DNA from: Orrella daihaiensis
Lineage (GTDB): Bacteria; Pseudomonadota; Gammaproteobacteria; Burkholderiales; Burkholderiaceae_B
Direction of reading: 5' to 3'
DNA length: 64,000 nt
Assembly: GCF_022811525.1 (NCBI RefSeq)
Contig: NZ_CP063982.1
Location: forward strand, 1,426,001 to 1,490,000
A program made the translations under genes and the position numbers. This document shows positions 50,927-59,727 of this stretch, piece after piece. The notes beneath the pieces are model-generated. The model made no database searches and was not told the origin of the DNA. It saw only the letters and a program-made list of their open reading frames with translations. Positions within the stretch are counted from its first letter, which is position 1, and every line of letters begins with the position of its first letter.

Positions 50927-51505
50927 ATGACTCATACCCTTGCACCGTTGCCCTATGAGATGGACGCTTTGGCACCACATATCTCCAAGGAAACGCTGGA
51001 GTATCACTACGGCAAACACCATCAGACGTACGTCACCAATCTGAACAACCTGATTCCTGGCACCGAGTTTGAGAATGCCACTTTAGAAGAAATCGTCAAG
51101 AAGTCTTCCGGTGGCATTTTTAACAACGCCGCTCAAGTCTGGAATCACACGTTTTACTGGAACAGCCTGACTCCAAACGGTGGGGGTGAGCCCAGCGGTG
51201 CTTTGGCTGATGCCATCAAAGCAAAGTGGGGTAGCGTTGACGCATTCAAAGAGGCCTTTAACAAATCGGCGGCAGGTAACTTCGGATCAGGTTGGACGTG
51301 GTTAGTTAAAAAAGCAGACGGTTCGGTCGATATCGTCAATACCAGTAATGCGGCCACCCCCCTGACGACCGACGATAAGCCCTTGTTGACCTGTGACGTT
51401 TGGGAACATGCCTATTACATCGATTACCGCAACGCTCGCCCGAAATATCTCGAGACGTTCTGGAGTCTGGTGAACTGGTCGTTTGCCGAGAAAAACTTCG
51501 GTTAA
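50927..51505 (+). CDS. sodB: Superoxide dismutase (Fe type)
   Basis: Dismutates superoxide in the cytoplasm. ATG 50927 with AAGGAAA gives 192 residues. The frame runs back to 50792 but those residues are not family-like. Metal ligands are visible: His in LEYHYGKHHQTYV, His in VWNHTFYW, and Asp/His in TCDVWEHAYYIDYRNARPKYL. The sequence NFGSGWTWLV and the overall pattern favour iron over manganese. It has its own terminator. Confidence 0.95.
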   Translation: MTHTLAPLPYEMDALAPHISKETLEYHYGKHHQTYVTNLNNLIPGTEFENATLEEIVKKSSGGIFNNAAQVWNHTFYWNSLTPNGGGEPSGALADAIKAKWGSVDAFKEAFNKSAAGNFGSGWTWLVKKADGSVDIVNTSNAATPLTTDDKPLLTCDVWEHAYYIDYRNARPKYLETFWSLVNWSFAEKNFG

Positions 51506-51544
51506 TCGTATTCGGTAGCAAACGTCGTTAGCCCTACCACACAG

Positions 51545-51580
51545 AACGCCTGCACGTACGTTATGCGCAGGCGTTTTTCT
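51545..51580 (+). terminator. Terminator after sodB
   Basis: AACGCCTGC pairs with GCAGGCGTT (51567-51575) over a 13-nt loop and is followed by TTTCTTG. It lies 39 bases past the sodB stop. Confidence 0.8.
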
Positions 51581-51645
51581 TGTTTATGATCGGTTTGAAC
51601 ATCGGGGTATCTCGATCTCTGACAGTCAAATCAACAAGGGATATC

Positions 51646-52854
51646 ATGGCAGCAGACCAGGCCTTCATATGTGATGCGATACGTACACCCATTGGTCGCT
51701 ACGGCGGCGCATTGGCATCGGTGCGGACCGATGATCTGGGTGCATTGCCTATCAAGGCGCTGATTGACCGAAATACCGGTGTTGACTGGGATCGGGTGAG
51801 TGATGTGTTGTATGGCTGCGCCAATCAGGCGGGTGAAGATAACCGTAACGTGGCGCGCATGGCAGCGCTACTGGCTGGGTTGCCTACAGGTATTGCTGGC
51901 GCAACGATTAATCGTTTGTGTGGCTCCGGCATGGATGCGGTGGGCACGGCTGCGCGTGCGATTCGAGCGGGTGAGGCTGAGCTCATGATTGCTGGTGGCG
52001 TCGAAAGCATGAGTCGTGCGCCGTTTGTCATGGGTAAAGCCGAGACAGCGTTTTCTAGGGCAGCAGCTATTTATGACACCACCATCGGTTGGCGCTTCAT
52101 CAACAAACTCATGAAGGCACAGTATGGCGTGGATTCGATGCCTGAGACTGCCGAGAACGTTGCTGACCAGTTTGGTGTGTCACGCGAGGATCAAGACAAA
52201 TTTGCCATGGCCAGTCAGGAAAAAGCGGCCAGCGCACAAACCAATGGCGTGTTTGACACTGAAATCACGCCGGTAGAAATTGCGCAGCGCAAGGGTGATC
52301 CAATCGTTGTATCGAAGGACGAACATCCGCGACAGACGAGCTTGCAAGCCCTTGCCAAACTCAAGGGCGTTGTTCGCGAGGGTGGTTCGGTTACTGCCGG
52401 GAATGCCTCGGGCGTAAATGACGGCGCTGTGGCAATGCTGATTGCCAATGAAGCGGCAGCTAAGACCCACGGCTTGACGCCTCGAGCTCGAGTGGTCGCC
52501 ATGGCCACTGTCGGGGTTGAGCCCCGAATCATGGGCATTGGTCCGGCACCTGCCTCACAGAGAGTACTTGCACTGACGGGGTTGTCCATTGATCAAATGG
52601 ACGTCATTGAGCTTAACGAAGCATTTGCGGCTCAAGGCTTGGCGAGCTTGCGTATGCTGGGCTTGGCCGACGACGATCCTAGGGTCAATCCGAACGGTGG
52701 GGCGATCGCGCTGGGTCATCCGTTAGGCGCATCCGGCGCACGTCTTGTGATGACAGCGGTTAATCAGCTGCATCGAGCAAACGGTCGCTACGCACTGTGC
52801 ACCATGTGTATTGGTGTTGGTCAGGGCATTGCGACGGTGCTTGAGCGGGTCTGA
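51646..52854 (+). CDS. pcaF: Acetyl-CoA acyltransferase, 3-oxoadipyl-CoA thiolase type
   Basis: Thiolase that splits 3-oxoadipyl-CoA into succinyl-CoA and acetyl-CoA at the end of the beta-ketoadipate or phenylacetate routes. ATG 51646 with AAGGGAT upstream gives 402 residues. Active-site residues are visible: Cys in INRLCGSGMDA, His in GHPLGASGAR and the second Cys in CTMCIGVGQG. The N-terminus AFICDAIRTPIGRYGGAL and DVLYGCANQAGEDNRNVARMA are characteristic of PcaF/PaaJ. No other aromatic-degradation gene is near, so a general degradative thiolase is possible. Confidence 0.88.
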   Translation: MAADQAFICDAIRTPIGRYGGALASVRTDDLGALPIKALIDRNTGVDWDRVSDVLYGCANQAGEDNRNVARMAALLAGLPTGIAGATINRLCGSGMDAVGTAARAIRAGEAELMIAGGVESMSRAPFVMGKAETAFSRAAAIYDTTIGWRFINKLMKAQYGVDSMPETAENVADQFGVSREDQDKFAMASQEKAASAQTNGVFDTEITPVEIAQRKGDPIVVSKDEHPRQTSLQALAKLKGVVREGGSVTAGNASGVNDGAVAMLIANEAAAKTHGLTPRARVVAMATVGVEPRIMGIGPAPASQRVLALTGLSIDQMDVIELNEAFAAQGLASLRMLGLADDDPRVNPNGGAIALGHPLGASGARLVMTAVNQLHRANGRYALCTMCIGVGQGIATVLERV

Positions 52855-52883
52855 TATTTGAGTTCAGTGCAAAGTTCAGAAGT

Positions 52884-53381
52884 TCAGTTCGGTAGCCCGC
52901 GCACCTTCATCGGGGGCACAATGTTGCGTTTTTTAAACCAGCCCTGATTGACTTCCAACGCGTAGCGCACTGGCTCTGCCGGACAATGGCTAGTTTCTTG
53001 CAAAGGTTGCATTTGCGCGATGTTGACGATGGATCCATCATCTCGCAAAAAAGCGATCGAGAGCGGGATGAATGTGTTGCGCATCCAGAAGCAATGCAAC
53101 GCGTGACCTTCAAACACAAACAGCATGGCGCGGTTCTCGGGCATGGACTTACGCCACATCAGTCCCGTGGCACGGTCACGAGGTTCGACAGCTAGTTCGG
53201 CCTGCAGTCGATGCATACCAACATACAAGTCGACGGTTGGCAGACTGGTGGGGGTTTGAGCCCGGACGGGCGGACAAACGAGGTAGAGACTTGCCGTTAG
53301 AACAAGAATCCAAGCAGTCATGTGCAGTTTTGGCCAAGGAGTCAGTTTGTAGACAACGCATGATACGGCTGACGAGTGCAT
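52884..53381 (-). CDS. DUF192 family exported protein
   Basis: 165-residue protein with an N-terminal signal sequence (MTAWILVLTASLYLVCPPVRAQ preceded by 20 residues) and a DUF192 domain: ELAVEPRDRATGLMWRKSMPENRAMLFVFEG, HCFWMRNTFIPLSIAFLRDDGSIVNIAQMQP and YALEVNQGWFKKRNI. Start ATG 53381 has GAGG 6 bases upstream. ATG 53321 at the signal core is an alternative. The function is unknown. It follows the csp gene on the same strand, 130 bp on, beyond a terminator-like hairpin. Confidence 0.88.
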   Translation of the reverse strand: MHSSAVSCVVYKLTPWPKLHMTAWILVLTASLYLVCPPVRAQTPTSLPTVDLYVGMHRLQAELAVEPRDRATGLMWRKSMPENRAMLFVFEGHALHCFWMRNTFIPLSIAFLRDDGSIVNIAQMQPLQETSHCPAEPVRYALEVNQGWFKKRNIVPPMKVRGLPN

Positions 53382-53483
53382 CTCGGCCTCAAGAAATTAA
53401 AGTGATACAAACGCAGAGTGTGCGAAAAGCCTGCACTCGAGTGCCCGTGTACGCATCTTCGAGTGAATGGGTAAAACAAGCAA

Positions 53484-53507
53484 CGCGCGGGGGGTTATTC
53501 CCGCGCG
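53484..53507 (-). terminator. Terminator after csp
   Basis: An 8-bp GC stem (CGCGCGGG/CCCGCGCG) with an 8-nt loop, 4 bases past the csp stop on the minus strand and followed there by a T-rich TTGCTTGTTTTAC. Read-through into DUF192 may be partial. Confidence 0.75.
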
Positions 53508-53511
53508 CTGA

Positions 53512-53757
53512 TCATGCTGCCGTTATATTGACAGCCTGTTTGCCCTTTGGTCCCTGAGTGATTTCAAAATTGACTTTCTGGCCTTCTTTGAGTGTTTTGA
53601 AACCATTCATTTGGATGGATGAGAAGTGAGCGAACAAATCCTCGCCACCGTCGTCCGGGGTGATAAAGCCGAAGCCCTTGGCATCGTTGAACCACTTGAC
53701 CGTGCCGGTCGCAGTGGGATTGCCCTGAGCGTCTGGGGCGTTGGTCGAATCAGACAT
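53512..53757 (-). CDS. Cold-shock domain protein (CspA family)
   Basis: 81-residue single cold-shock domain protein that binds single-stranded RNA and DNA. RNP1 KGFGFI and RNP2 DLFAHF are visible in GTVKWFNDAKGFGFITPDDG and EDLFAHFSSIQMNGF. An N-terminal extension of about 15 polar residues (MSDSTNAPDAQGNPTATG) makes it longer than CspA. AAGAGG ribosome site. It is divergent from clpS with a 207-bp gap that may include the long 5' leader usual for csp genes. Confidence 0.94.
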   Translation of the reverse strand: MSDSTNAPDAQGNPTATGTVKWFNDAKGFGFITPDDGGEDLFAHFSSIQMNGFKTLKEGQKVNFEITQGPKGKQAVNITAA

Positions 53758-53964
53758 CGCGACTGCCTCTTATTGCCTAAAAATAATCTAAGGGCGAGTA
53801 CTTATGTGTCGCCCCACGGATGCCGCGACCGAAACAATCAGTTGCCGCACGAGCGAAATATGCGTCAAATTTATGTTTGCCGTCAAGACATTAGCGGGTT
53901 TTCTCTTATGGCAGGCTGCAATAAACTTGGTGGCAATCCCTCAATTTCAGTACCGATAACGACC

Positions 53965-54285
53965 ATGGCTACCCAAGGTGACTCCTCTGGTTCCCTCGTA
54001 TTAGAGAAGCAATCATCGCATGTAAAACCACCACCGATGTACCAAGTTATTCTTTTGAATGACGACTACACACCCATGGAATTTGTGGTGCATGTGCTAC
54101 AAAAAATTTTTGGTAAAGGACAGGAAGAGGCGATGCGCATCATGCTGACAGTGCATCATGAGGGCAAAGGTGTGTGCGGTATCTATCCACAAGATGTTGC
54201 AGCCACCCGAATTCACCAGGTCTTACAGTTTGCCAGAAGTCGACAACATCCGCTGCAATGTGTGATGGAGCCAGTGGGGGATTAG
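53965..54285 (+). CDS. clpS: ATP-dependent Clp protease adaptor ClpS
   Basis: Delivers N-degron substrates to ClpAP. I choose ATG 53965 (MATQGDSSGS), giving 106 residues, the family length. The frame is open much further upstream but overlaps csp and has no family likeness. The substrate-pocket motif YQVILLNDDYTPMEFVVHVLQ, HHEGKGVCGIYPQDVAATR and the end HPLQCVMEP are all visible. It is followed 101 bp later by clpA. Confidence 0.95.
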   Translation: MATQGDSSGSLVLEKQSSHVKPPPMYQVILLNDDYTPMEFVVHVLQKIFGKGQEEAMRIMLTVHHEGKGVCGIYPQDVAATRIHQVLQFARSRQHPLQCVMEPVGD

Positions 54286-54386
54286 GTGAAATTTGTTGTC
54301 AGTGCGTAGAATGGTTCCATCGAATGGGTTTAATTGAGTAAGCTGTCGTCATTAGTGCATTGGCTTTGGCAGCAAGGGGAGGAAAC

Positions 54387-56696
54387 GTGATTTCCCAAGA
54401 ACTTGAAGTTAGTTTGCATATGGCATTTGTGGAGGCCCGCTCGGCGCGTCACGAATTTATTACTGTTGAACACTTGCTGCTCGCGTTACTTGACAATGCG
54501 GCTGCTATTGAGGTTCTGAAGGCGTGCACAGCAGATCTGGATGACTTGCGCACGAGCTTGCGCAAGTTTGTGACAGACAACACACCAGTCATTCCCGAGG
54601 GCGGGGAAGTGGATACTCAGCCCACACTCGGATTCCAACGGGTGATCCAGCGCGCGATCATGCATGTATCGGCAGGAGGCACCTCCAAGAAGCCAGTCAC
54701 TGGTGCCAACGTGCTTGTCGCCATTTTCGGGGAGAAGGACTCGCATGCAGTCTACTACCTGCAGCAGCAGGGCATTTCCCGCCTGGATGTCGTTAACTTC
54801 TTGTCTCATGGCATCACAAAAAACCAACAACCTGAAACACCGGCAACAGCAAAAGAGGCGGCCGGTCAAACTGAAGAGACGCCAGACTCCCGTCAGTCTG
54901 CCCTTGATCAGTATGCGCAAGACTTAAATGCAGCCGCCATGGCCGGGCGTATTGATCCTTTGATTGGCCGTGATCAGGAAATCGAGCGGGTAATTCAAAT
55001 CCTGTGTCGCCGGCGCAAGAATAATCCTTTGCTCGTGGGCGAGGCCGGCGTTGGTAAAACAGCCATTGCTGAAGGCCTTGCCTATCGAGTGACCAAAAAA
55101 GAAGTGCCCGATATTTTGCAGGATGCGCAAGTCTACGCTTTGGACATGGGCTCATTGCTTGCGGGTACTAAATATCGCGGAGACTTCGAACAGCGTCTAA
55201 AGGCAGTGCTCAAGCAGTTAAAGAGCAATCCCAATGCGATCCTTTTCATTGATGAAATTCATACGCTCATCGGTGCAGGTTCAGCTTCTGGGGGTACTTT
55301 GGATGCATCTAACTTACTGAAGCCTGCGTTGTCTTCCGGGCAGCTGCGCTGCATTGGCGCCACCACCTATAACGAGTTTCGAGGCATCTTTGAGAAAGAT
55401 GCTGCGCTGTCTCGCCGATTCCAAAAGGTCGATATTGTCGAGCCGAGCGTTGATCAGACTGTGCAAATTCTACGGGGCCTGAAACAGCGGTTTGAAGAGC
55501 ACCATGGGGTTAAATACTCTGCTGCCGCATTGTCTGCTGCGGCCGAGTTGTCCGCGCGGCATATCAATGACCGGCATTTGCCCGATAAGGCTATTGACGT
55601 GATTGATGAGGCGGGGGCTGCTCAAAAGCTTTTGCCACGCTCCAAACAGAAGAAGGTCATTGGCAAGCACGAGATTGAAACGATTATCTGCAAGATAGCC
55701 CGCATACCGCCACAGTCGGTTTCAACGGATGATCGTAGTCGATTGGCAACGCTTGAGCGCGATCTAAAAACAGTGGTGTTTGGGCAGGATACGGCCATTG
55801 AAGCCCTGTCCGCTGCGATCAAAATGGCGCGTTCAGGACTGGGTAAACCGGAAAAGCCGATTGGGTCATTTCTTTTTTCTGGTCCGACAGGTGTTGGCAA
55901 GACAGAGGTGGCTCGACAGCTCGCATTTACGCTGGGTATTGAGCTTTTGCGCTTTGATATGTCAGAGTACATGGAGCGTCACACCGTATCACGTCTGATC
56001 GGTGCGCCGCCGGGTTATGTCGGCTACGATCAAGGTGGTTTGCTGACTGAAGCCATCAACAAGCAGCCACACTGCGTTTTGCTATTGGACGAAATAGAAA
56101 AGGCACATCCAGATGTCTTTAATATCCTGCTTCAGGTGATGGATCACGGCACGCTGACTGACAATAATGGTCGCAAAGCTGACTTCCGTAACGTGATCTT
56201 GATCATGACGACCAACGCGGGTGCTGAAGCCATGAGTAAACCCACCATTGGCTTCGCCAATACTCGCGAGACGGGTGATGAGATGGGTGAGATCAAACGT
56301 CTTTTCTCGCCGGAGTTCCGTAACCGGCTAGACGCCATCGTTCATTTTGCGCCGCTATCGAAGGAAATCATTCTGCGCGTGGTTGACAAGTTCTTGATGC
56401 AACTTGAAGACCAGCTGCACGAGAAGCGGGTAGACGCTACCTTCACCGAGAAACTGCGAGACTACCTGGCTTTGCACGGCTTTGATCCTCTGATGGGAGC
56501 CAGACCTATGCAAAGACTGATTCAGGATATGTTGCGTCGTGCACTGGCAGATGAGTTGTTGTTTGGTCGACTGGTCAACGGTGGATCGGTGACGCTTGAT
56601 ATCGACGATCAGGATAAGGTGCAATTGCAGTTTGACGAGGATGAGCCTTCGGGTAAGAAAAAAGACGCACCCAAGGAGCTGATCCACGAGCAGTAG
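54387..56696 (+). CDS. clpA: ATP-dependent Clp protease ATP-binding subunit ClpA
   Basis: AAA+ unfoldase that feeds substrates into ClpP. The start is GTG 54387 (MISQELEVSLHMAFVEAR) with a very strong AGGGGAGGA site 4 bases upstream, giving 769 residues. A TTG at 54360 is in frame but less likely. Two N-domain repeats are followed by AAA-1 with Walker A GEAGVGKTAIAEG and Walker B ILFIDEIHTL. AAA-2 has GPTGVGKTEVARQ and VLLLDEIEKAHPDVFNILLQ. The C-terminus DEDEPSGKKKDAPKELIHEQ is polar. It ends at a strong terminator. Confidence 0.97.
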   Translation: MISQELEVSLHMAFVEARSARHEFITVEHLLLALLDNAAAIEVLKACTADLDDLRTSLRKFVTDNTPVIPEGGEVDTQPTLGFQRVIQRAIMHVSAGGTSKKPVTGANVLVAIFGEKDSHAVYYLQQQGISRLDVVNFLSHGITKNQQPETPATAKEAAGQTEETPDSRQSALDQYAQDLNAAAMAGRIDPLIGRDQEIERVIQILCRRRKNNPLLVGEAGVGKTAIAEGLAYRVTKKEVPDILQDAQVYALDMGSLLAGTKYRGDFEQRLKAVLKQLKSNPNAILFIDEIHTLIGAGSASGGTLDASNLLKPALSSGQLRCIGATTYNEFRGIFEKDAALSRRFQKVDIVEPSVDQTVQILRGLKQRFEEHHGVKYSAAALSAAAELSARHINDRHLPDKAIDVIDEAGAAQKLLPRSKQKKVIGKHEIETIICKIARIPPQSVSTDDRSRLATLERDLKTVVFGQDTAIEALSAAIKMARSGLGKPEKPIGSFLFSGPTGVGKTEVARQLAFTLGIELLRFDMSEYMERHTVSRLIGAPPGYVGYDQGGLLTEAINKQPHCVLLLDEIEKAHPDVFNILLQVMDHGTLTDNNGRKADFRNVILIMTTNAGAEAMSKPTIGFANTRETGDEMGEIKRLFSPEFRNRLDAIVHFAPLSKEIILRVVDKFLMQLEDQLHEKRVDATFTEKLRDYLALHGFDPLMGARPMQRLIQDMLRRALADELLFGRLVNGGSVTLDIDDQDKVQLQFDEDEPSGKKKDAPKELIHEQ

Positions 56697-56733
56697 GTTT
56701 GCTCGATGGGAGCATTGTCTGCACGCTCAAGCT

Positions 56734-56771
56734 AAATTGGCCATCAGACTTGTCTGATGGCCAATTTTTCT
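56734..56771 (+). terminator. Terminator after clpA
   Basis: A perfect 15-bp stem (AAATTGGCCATCAGA with its complement at 56753-56767), 4-nt loop, followed by TTC TGG with T-rich start. It lies 37 bases past the clpA stop and before the convergent dut gene. Confidence 0.88.
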
Positions 56772-56814
56772 GGTTTGACAGGTGCCCGCGCACTGTCGTG
56801 GCGAGCGGGTTTGG

Positions 56815-57267
56815 TCACTTGTGACCTGTGCTGCCAAAGCCACCTGCACCGCGATCGCTTTGCGACTCAAACTCCTCGACGATGCGCCACTGAGCCTGCA
56901 CAACTGGAACAATGACTAGCTGGGCTAATCGCTCCATGGGTTCGAGTCGAAACACATTCTGTCCTCGATTCCAAGTGGATACCATCAATGGTCCTTGGTA
57001 GTCGGAGTCAATCAGACCGACGAGGTTGCCTAAAACGATGCCGTTTTTATGGCCCATGCCCGAGCGAGGCAGGATCATGGCGGCATAGTCTGGATCAGCG
57101 ATATGAATTGACAGACCAGTAGGCACCAGTACGGTTTGACCAGGCTCAAGATCAATGGCGCTGTCAAGGCAAGCTCTTAGATCCAGACCAGCCGAGCCAG
57201 GCGTGGCGTACGTTGGCAAGTTGTCTGTTAAGCGAGCGTCTAGGATCTTGACGTCAACGGTTTTCAA
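56815..57267 (-). CDS. dut: dUTP diphosphatase
   Basis: Hydrolyses dUTP to dUMP, keeping uracil out of DNA and supplying dTMP synthesis. The 150-residue trimeric enzyme shows YATPGSAGLDLRACLD (motif 1), PRSGMGHKNGIVLGNLVGLIDSDYQG (motifs 2 and 3), LEPMERLAQLVIVPV (motif 4) and the C-terminal RGAGGFGSTGH (motif 5). The start is TTG 57267, overlapping the dedA stop, with a strong GGAG site 8 bases upstream. Confidence 0.96.
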   Translation of the reverse strand: MKTVDVKILDARLTDNLPTYATPGSAGLDLRACLDSAIDLEPGQTVLVPTGLSIHIADPDYAAMILPRSGMGHKNGIVLGNLVGLIDSDYQGPLMVSTWNRGQNVFRLEPMERLAQLVIVPVVQAQWRIVEEFESQSDRGAGGFGSTGHK

Positions 57268-57959
57268 GGCGACTTCTCCTCTGTTTGCGATTTGGCGTGC
57301 CTTGGATGACCATGGCGATTCAATCGATTTAGCTGGCGCTGGCTGGCAGCTCCACGAGTTTTAGTAAACATGTAAAGTAGCCAGATACCGATCACGACCG
57401 ATAAGCCGCCACCGATATAGAGCGTGAGGTTGTTTGCCGTTTGCGCAGCTTCGACGCTTTTTGCCGCCAAAAATCCGGGAAGCAGCATCAGGGGTACCCA
57501 GACGATGGCCGATAAGGTGTTGGCTAACTGAAACCGCCACTGGCCCATCCCCATCACACCAGCCACGGTCGGAATCGTGCTTCGGATTGGACCGAGAAAT
57601 CGCCCGAAGAAAATTGACAGAAAACCGTAGCGGTAAAAAAACAGGCGCGCACGAGCAACAGTGCTTCGGTGGCGCTTTAGCAGTTTCCAACGAAGAATCG
57701 TGGGTCCGACCCATCGGCCTAACCAGAATGACACCGCATCGCCCACAATGGCGCCAAGAATCCCCCAGATCAAAATAGGAGCCACTGGCAGGGTGCCTGC
57801 ACCGACCAAGCCACCGGTAAACAACAGCAATGCAGTGGCAGGTATCATGATGCCGATAACGATCATCGACTCGCCAAGTGTTAATAAAAACACCACAAGC
57901 CCTGCCCAGGCCTGGTTAGCTTCTATGAATAAACTGATTTGGTCGATGTAGGCTTGCAT
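57264..57959 (-). CDS. DedA family membrane protein
   Basis: 231-residue integral membrane protein of the DedA/SNARE-associated (VTT) family, linked to undecaprenyl-phosphate or phosphatidylethanolamine translocation and membrane homeostasis. Visible are LVVFLLTLGESMIVIGIMIPA, GDAVSFWLGRWVG, the conserved FFGRFLGPIRSTIPTVAGVMGM stretch with the key Arg residues, and a basic C-terminal tail. It overlaps dut by 4 nt. It lies between coaBC and dut on the same strand. Confidence 0.92.
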   Translation of the reverse strand: MQAYIDQISLFIEANQAWAGLVVFLLTLGESMIVIGIMIPATALLLFTGGLVGAGTLPVAPILIWGILGAIVGDAVSFWLGRWVGPTILRWKLLKRHRSTVARARLFFYRYGFLSIFFGRFLGPIRSTIPTVAGVMGMGQWRFQLANTLSAIVWVPLMLLPGFLAAKSVEAAQTANNLTLYIGGGLSVVIGIWLLYMFTKTRGAASQRQLNRLNRHGHPRHAKSQTEEKSP

Positions 57960-58020
57960 CAGGAGTCAAACTCGAGTTGGGGTCGTTTGTGTCTGTCAGT
58001 TGCGCGGCAAGTTTAGCTGT

Positions 58021-59220
58021 TCATGCCTGATGTTGTCTGTAGCGTTTGACAATTTCCGTCATGAGTTGACGCGCCACGTCAAGCTTATGACCTGTTCCCA
58101 GCGCGGTCATGCCAGTTTCATCGACCAAGTGGATGGTCGTGTGGTCAGTATCCATGACCTGTTGAGCAAGATTGGCGACCAATATCGGCACGCCCTTGCG
58201 TTGGCGTTTGGATTGGAGTTCTTTGGCCGCTAGTGATGTCTCAGCAGCAAATCCGACACACCATGGACCGTTGGCCAGGCTAGCCACCTCTGCGAGAATA
58301 TCCGGGTTCATGACAAACTCAAGATGAGGGGGGTGTCCATCGGTTTTTTTTAGTTTTTCCGATGAGGCGTTGGCTACACGCCAGTCAGCCACGGCTGCCA
58401 CCCCGATAAAAATATCACTGTCGTTGGCGTGCTTCATCACGGCAGAGTGCATCTGTTGTGCGGTTTGCACTGACAGTCTGGTGACACCATGAGGGCAGGG
58501 CAGGTTAGTCGGGCCCGATATCAGCGTGACCTGGGCGCCGGCCTCATGAGCGGCTTGCGCCAATGCGTAGCCCGTTTTCCCTGACGACCGGTTGGTTATA
58601 ACGCGCACGGGATCAATTGGCTCACAAGTGGGTCCTGCGGTCAGCAAGATTTTTAAGCCTTGCATTGTCTTTGCTTGAAACTGTGCGCATACGGCTCCTA
58701 CCAGTTCGTGGGGTTCCAGCATGCGCCCGTCCCCAGTTTCGCCACAGGCCTGCTCGCCCGTACCGGGCCCCAGAATTTGAATGCCATCTGTTTTCAATTG
58801 AGCGATATTGCGTACTGTGGCCGGTGCCTGCCACATCTCGCGGTTCATGGCCGGGGCGATCAACAGTGGTTTGGTACTGGCTAAACAAAGCGTGGTCAGC
58901 AGATCATCGGCCATGCCGTTGGCGAGTTTGGCGATGATATTGGCTGTTGCCGGTGCGATTAAAACTAGGTCAGCGTTGCGGGACAAGTTAATGTGCACCA
59001 TGTTGTTTGGCGCACGATTGTCCCATGGGTCTATGTAGACTGGGCGGCCTGATAGTGCCTGAAATGTCACCGGGGTCACAAACTTGCAGGCGCTCTCGGT
59101 CATGACCACGTCAACTGTCGCGCCTTGTTCCATCAAGCGGCGCACGAGCTCGGCCGATTTGTAGCAGGCAATGCCACCGCTCACGCCTAAAACAATGTGC
59201 TTGTTGTGCAAGTCACCCAT
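58021..59220 (-). CDS. coaBC: Bifunctional phosphopantothenoylcysteine decarboxylase/phosphopantothenate-cysteine ligase
   Basis: Two steps of coenzyme A synthesis. Start ATG 59220 (MGDLHNKHIVLGVSGGIACYKSAELVRRL) with a GAGGGCAGG site, 399 residues. An upstream ATG at 59280 would overlap lspA. The FMN-dependent decarboxylase domain shows LIAPATANIIAKLANGMADDL and the substrate loop PAMNREMW. The ligase domain shows LLTAGPTCEPIDPVRVITNRSSGKTGYALAQAA and KLKKTDGHPPHLEFVMNPDIL. Confidence 0.96.
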   Translation of the reverse strand: MGDLHNKHIVLGVSGGIACYKSAELVRRLMEQGATVDVVMTESACKFVTPVTFQALSGRPVYIDPWDNRAPNNMVHINLSRNADLVLIAPATANIIAKLANGMADDLLTTLCLASTKPLLIAPAMNREMWQAPATVRNIAQLKTDGIQILGPGTGEQACGETGDGRMLEPHELVGAVCAQFQAKTMQGLKILLTAGPTCEPIDPVRVITNRSSGKTGYALAQAAHEAGAQVTLISGPTNLPCPHGVTRLSVQTAQQMHSAVMKHANDSDIFIGVAAVADWRVANASSEKLKKTDGHPPHLEFVMNPDILAEVASLANGPWCVGFAAETSLAAKELQSKRQRKGVPILVANLAQQVMDTDHTTIHLVDETGMTALGTGHKLDVARQLMTEIVKRYRQHQA

Positions 59221-59231
59221 GCCTGCCCTCG

Positions 59232-59720
59232 TCAAGATTGTGATTGGCTGTTGCTTCGTGATTTTCGCCAGCGCCGCCATTCGTCCCAGATAAGCAGAAT
59301 AGCACCGAGGGTAATGGCTGTGTCAGCAATATTGAATGCCGGGTAATACCAAGGGTGCCAATAGATCAACAAAAAGTCGACAACGTGACCGTATAACAAC
59401 CGATCGATCAGATTGCCAACAGCACCGGCCAGAATCAACGTCAGAGCGAGCATCATTCGGCGAGAGTCTTGCGCTTGGGTTTTCATGAGCCAAAGGATAA
59501 AGACAATCGCAGCAATCGCAATGCCCGATAAAAACCAGCGTTGCCAGCCATCTCCCTGCGCCAAAAAGCTAAACGCGGCACCTCGGTTGTAGACTAAAGT
59601 CAGGTCAAACACCGGCAACAGGTTGATACGCTCACCAAACCGCAGGGTGTTTTCTGCGATCAGCTTGGTGGCCTGATCGATAACGATCAAGACCACTGCC
59701 AACCCAAGCCATTTCCTCAT
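59232..59720 (-). CDS. lspA: Lipoprotein signal peptidase
   Basis: Aspartic membrane protease (signal peptidase II) that cleaves prolipoprotein signal peptides. ATG 59720 gives 162 residues. The frame extends upstream inside ileS but that part is not family-like. It has four hydrophobic helices starting WLGLAVVLIVIDQATKLIA. The catalytic Asp residues lie in LILAGAVGNLIDRLLYGHVVDF and AFNIADTAITLGAILLI. It starts 7 bases after ileS, the usual ileS-lspA pairing. Confidence 0.96.
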   Translation of the reverse strand: MRKWLGLAVVLIVIDQATKLIAENTLRFGERINLLPVFDLTLVYNRGAAFSFLAQGDGWQRWFLSGIAIAAIVFILWLMKTQAQDSRRMMLALTLILAGAVGNLIDRLLYGHVVDFLLIYWHPWYYPAFNIADTAITLGAILLIWDEWRRWRKSRSNSQSQS

Positions 59721-59727
59721 CACCCGA

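Noticed and set aside
53626..53964. Long N-terminal extension of the clpS reading frame
   Set aside because: It overlaps the csp gene on the other strand, has no likeness to ClpS, and ATG 53965 gives the normal family length.
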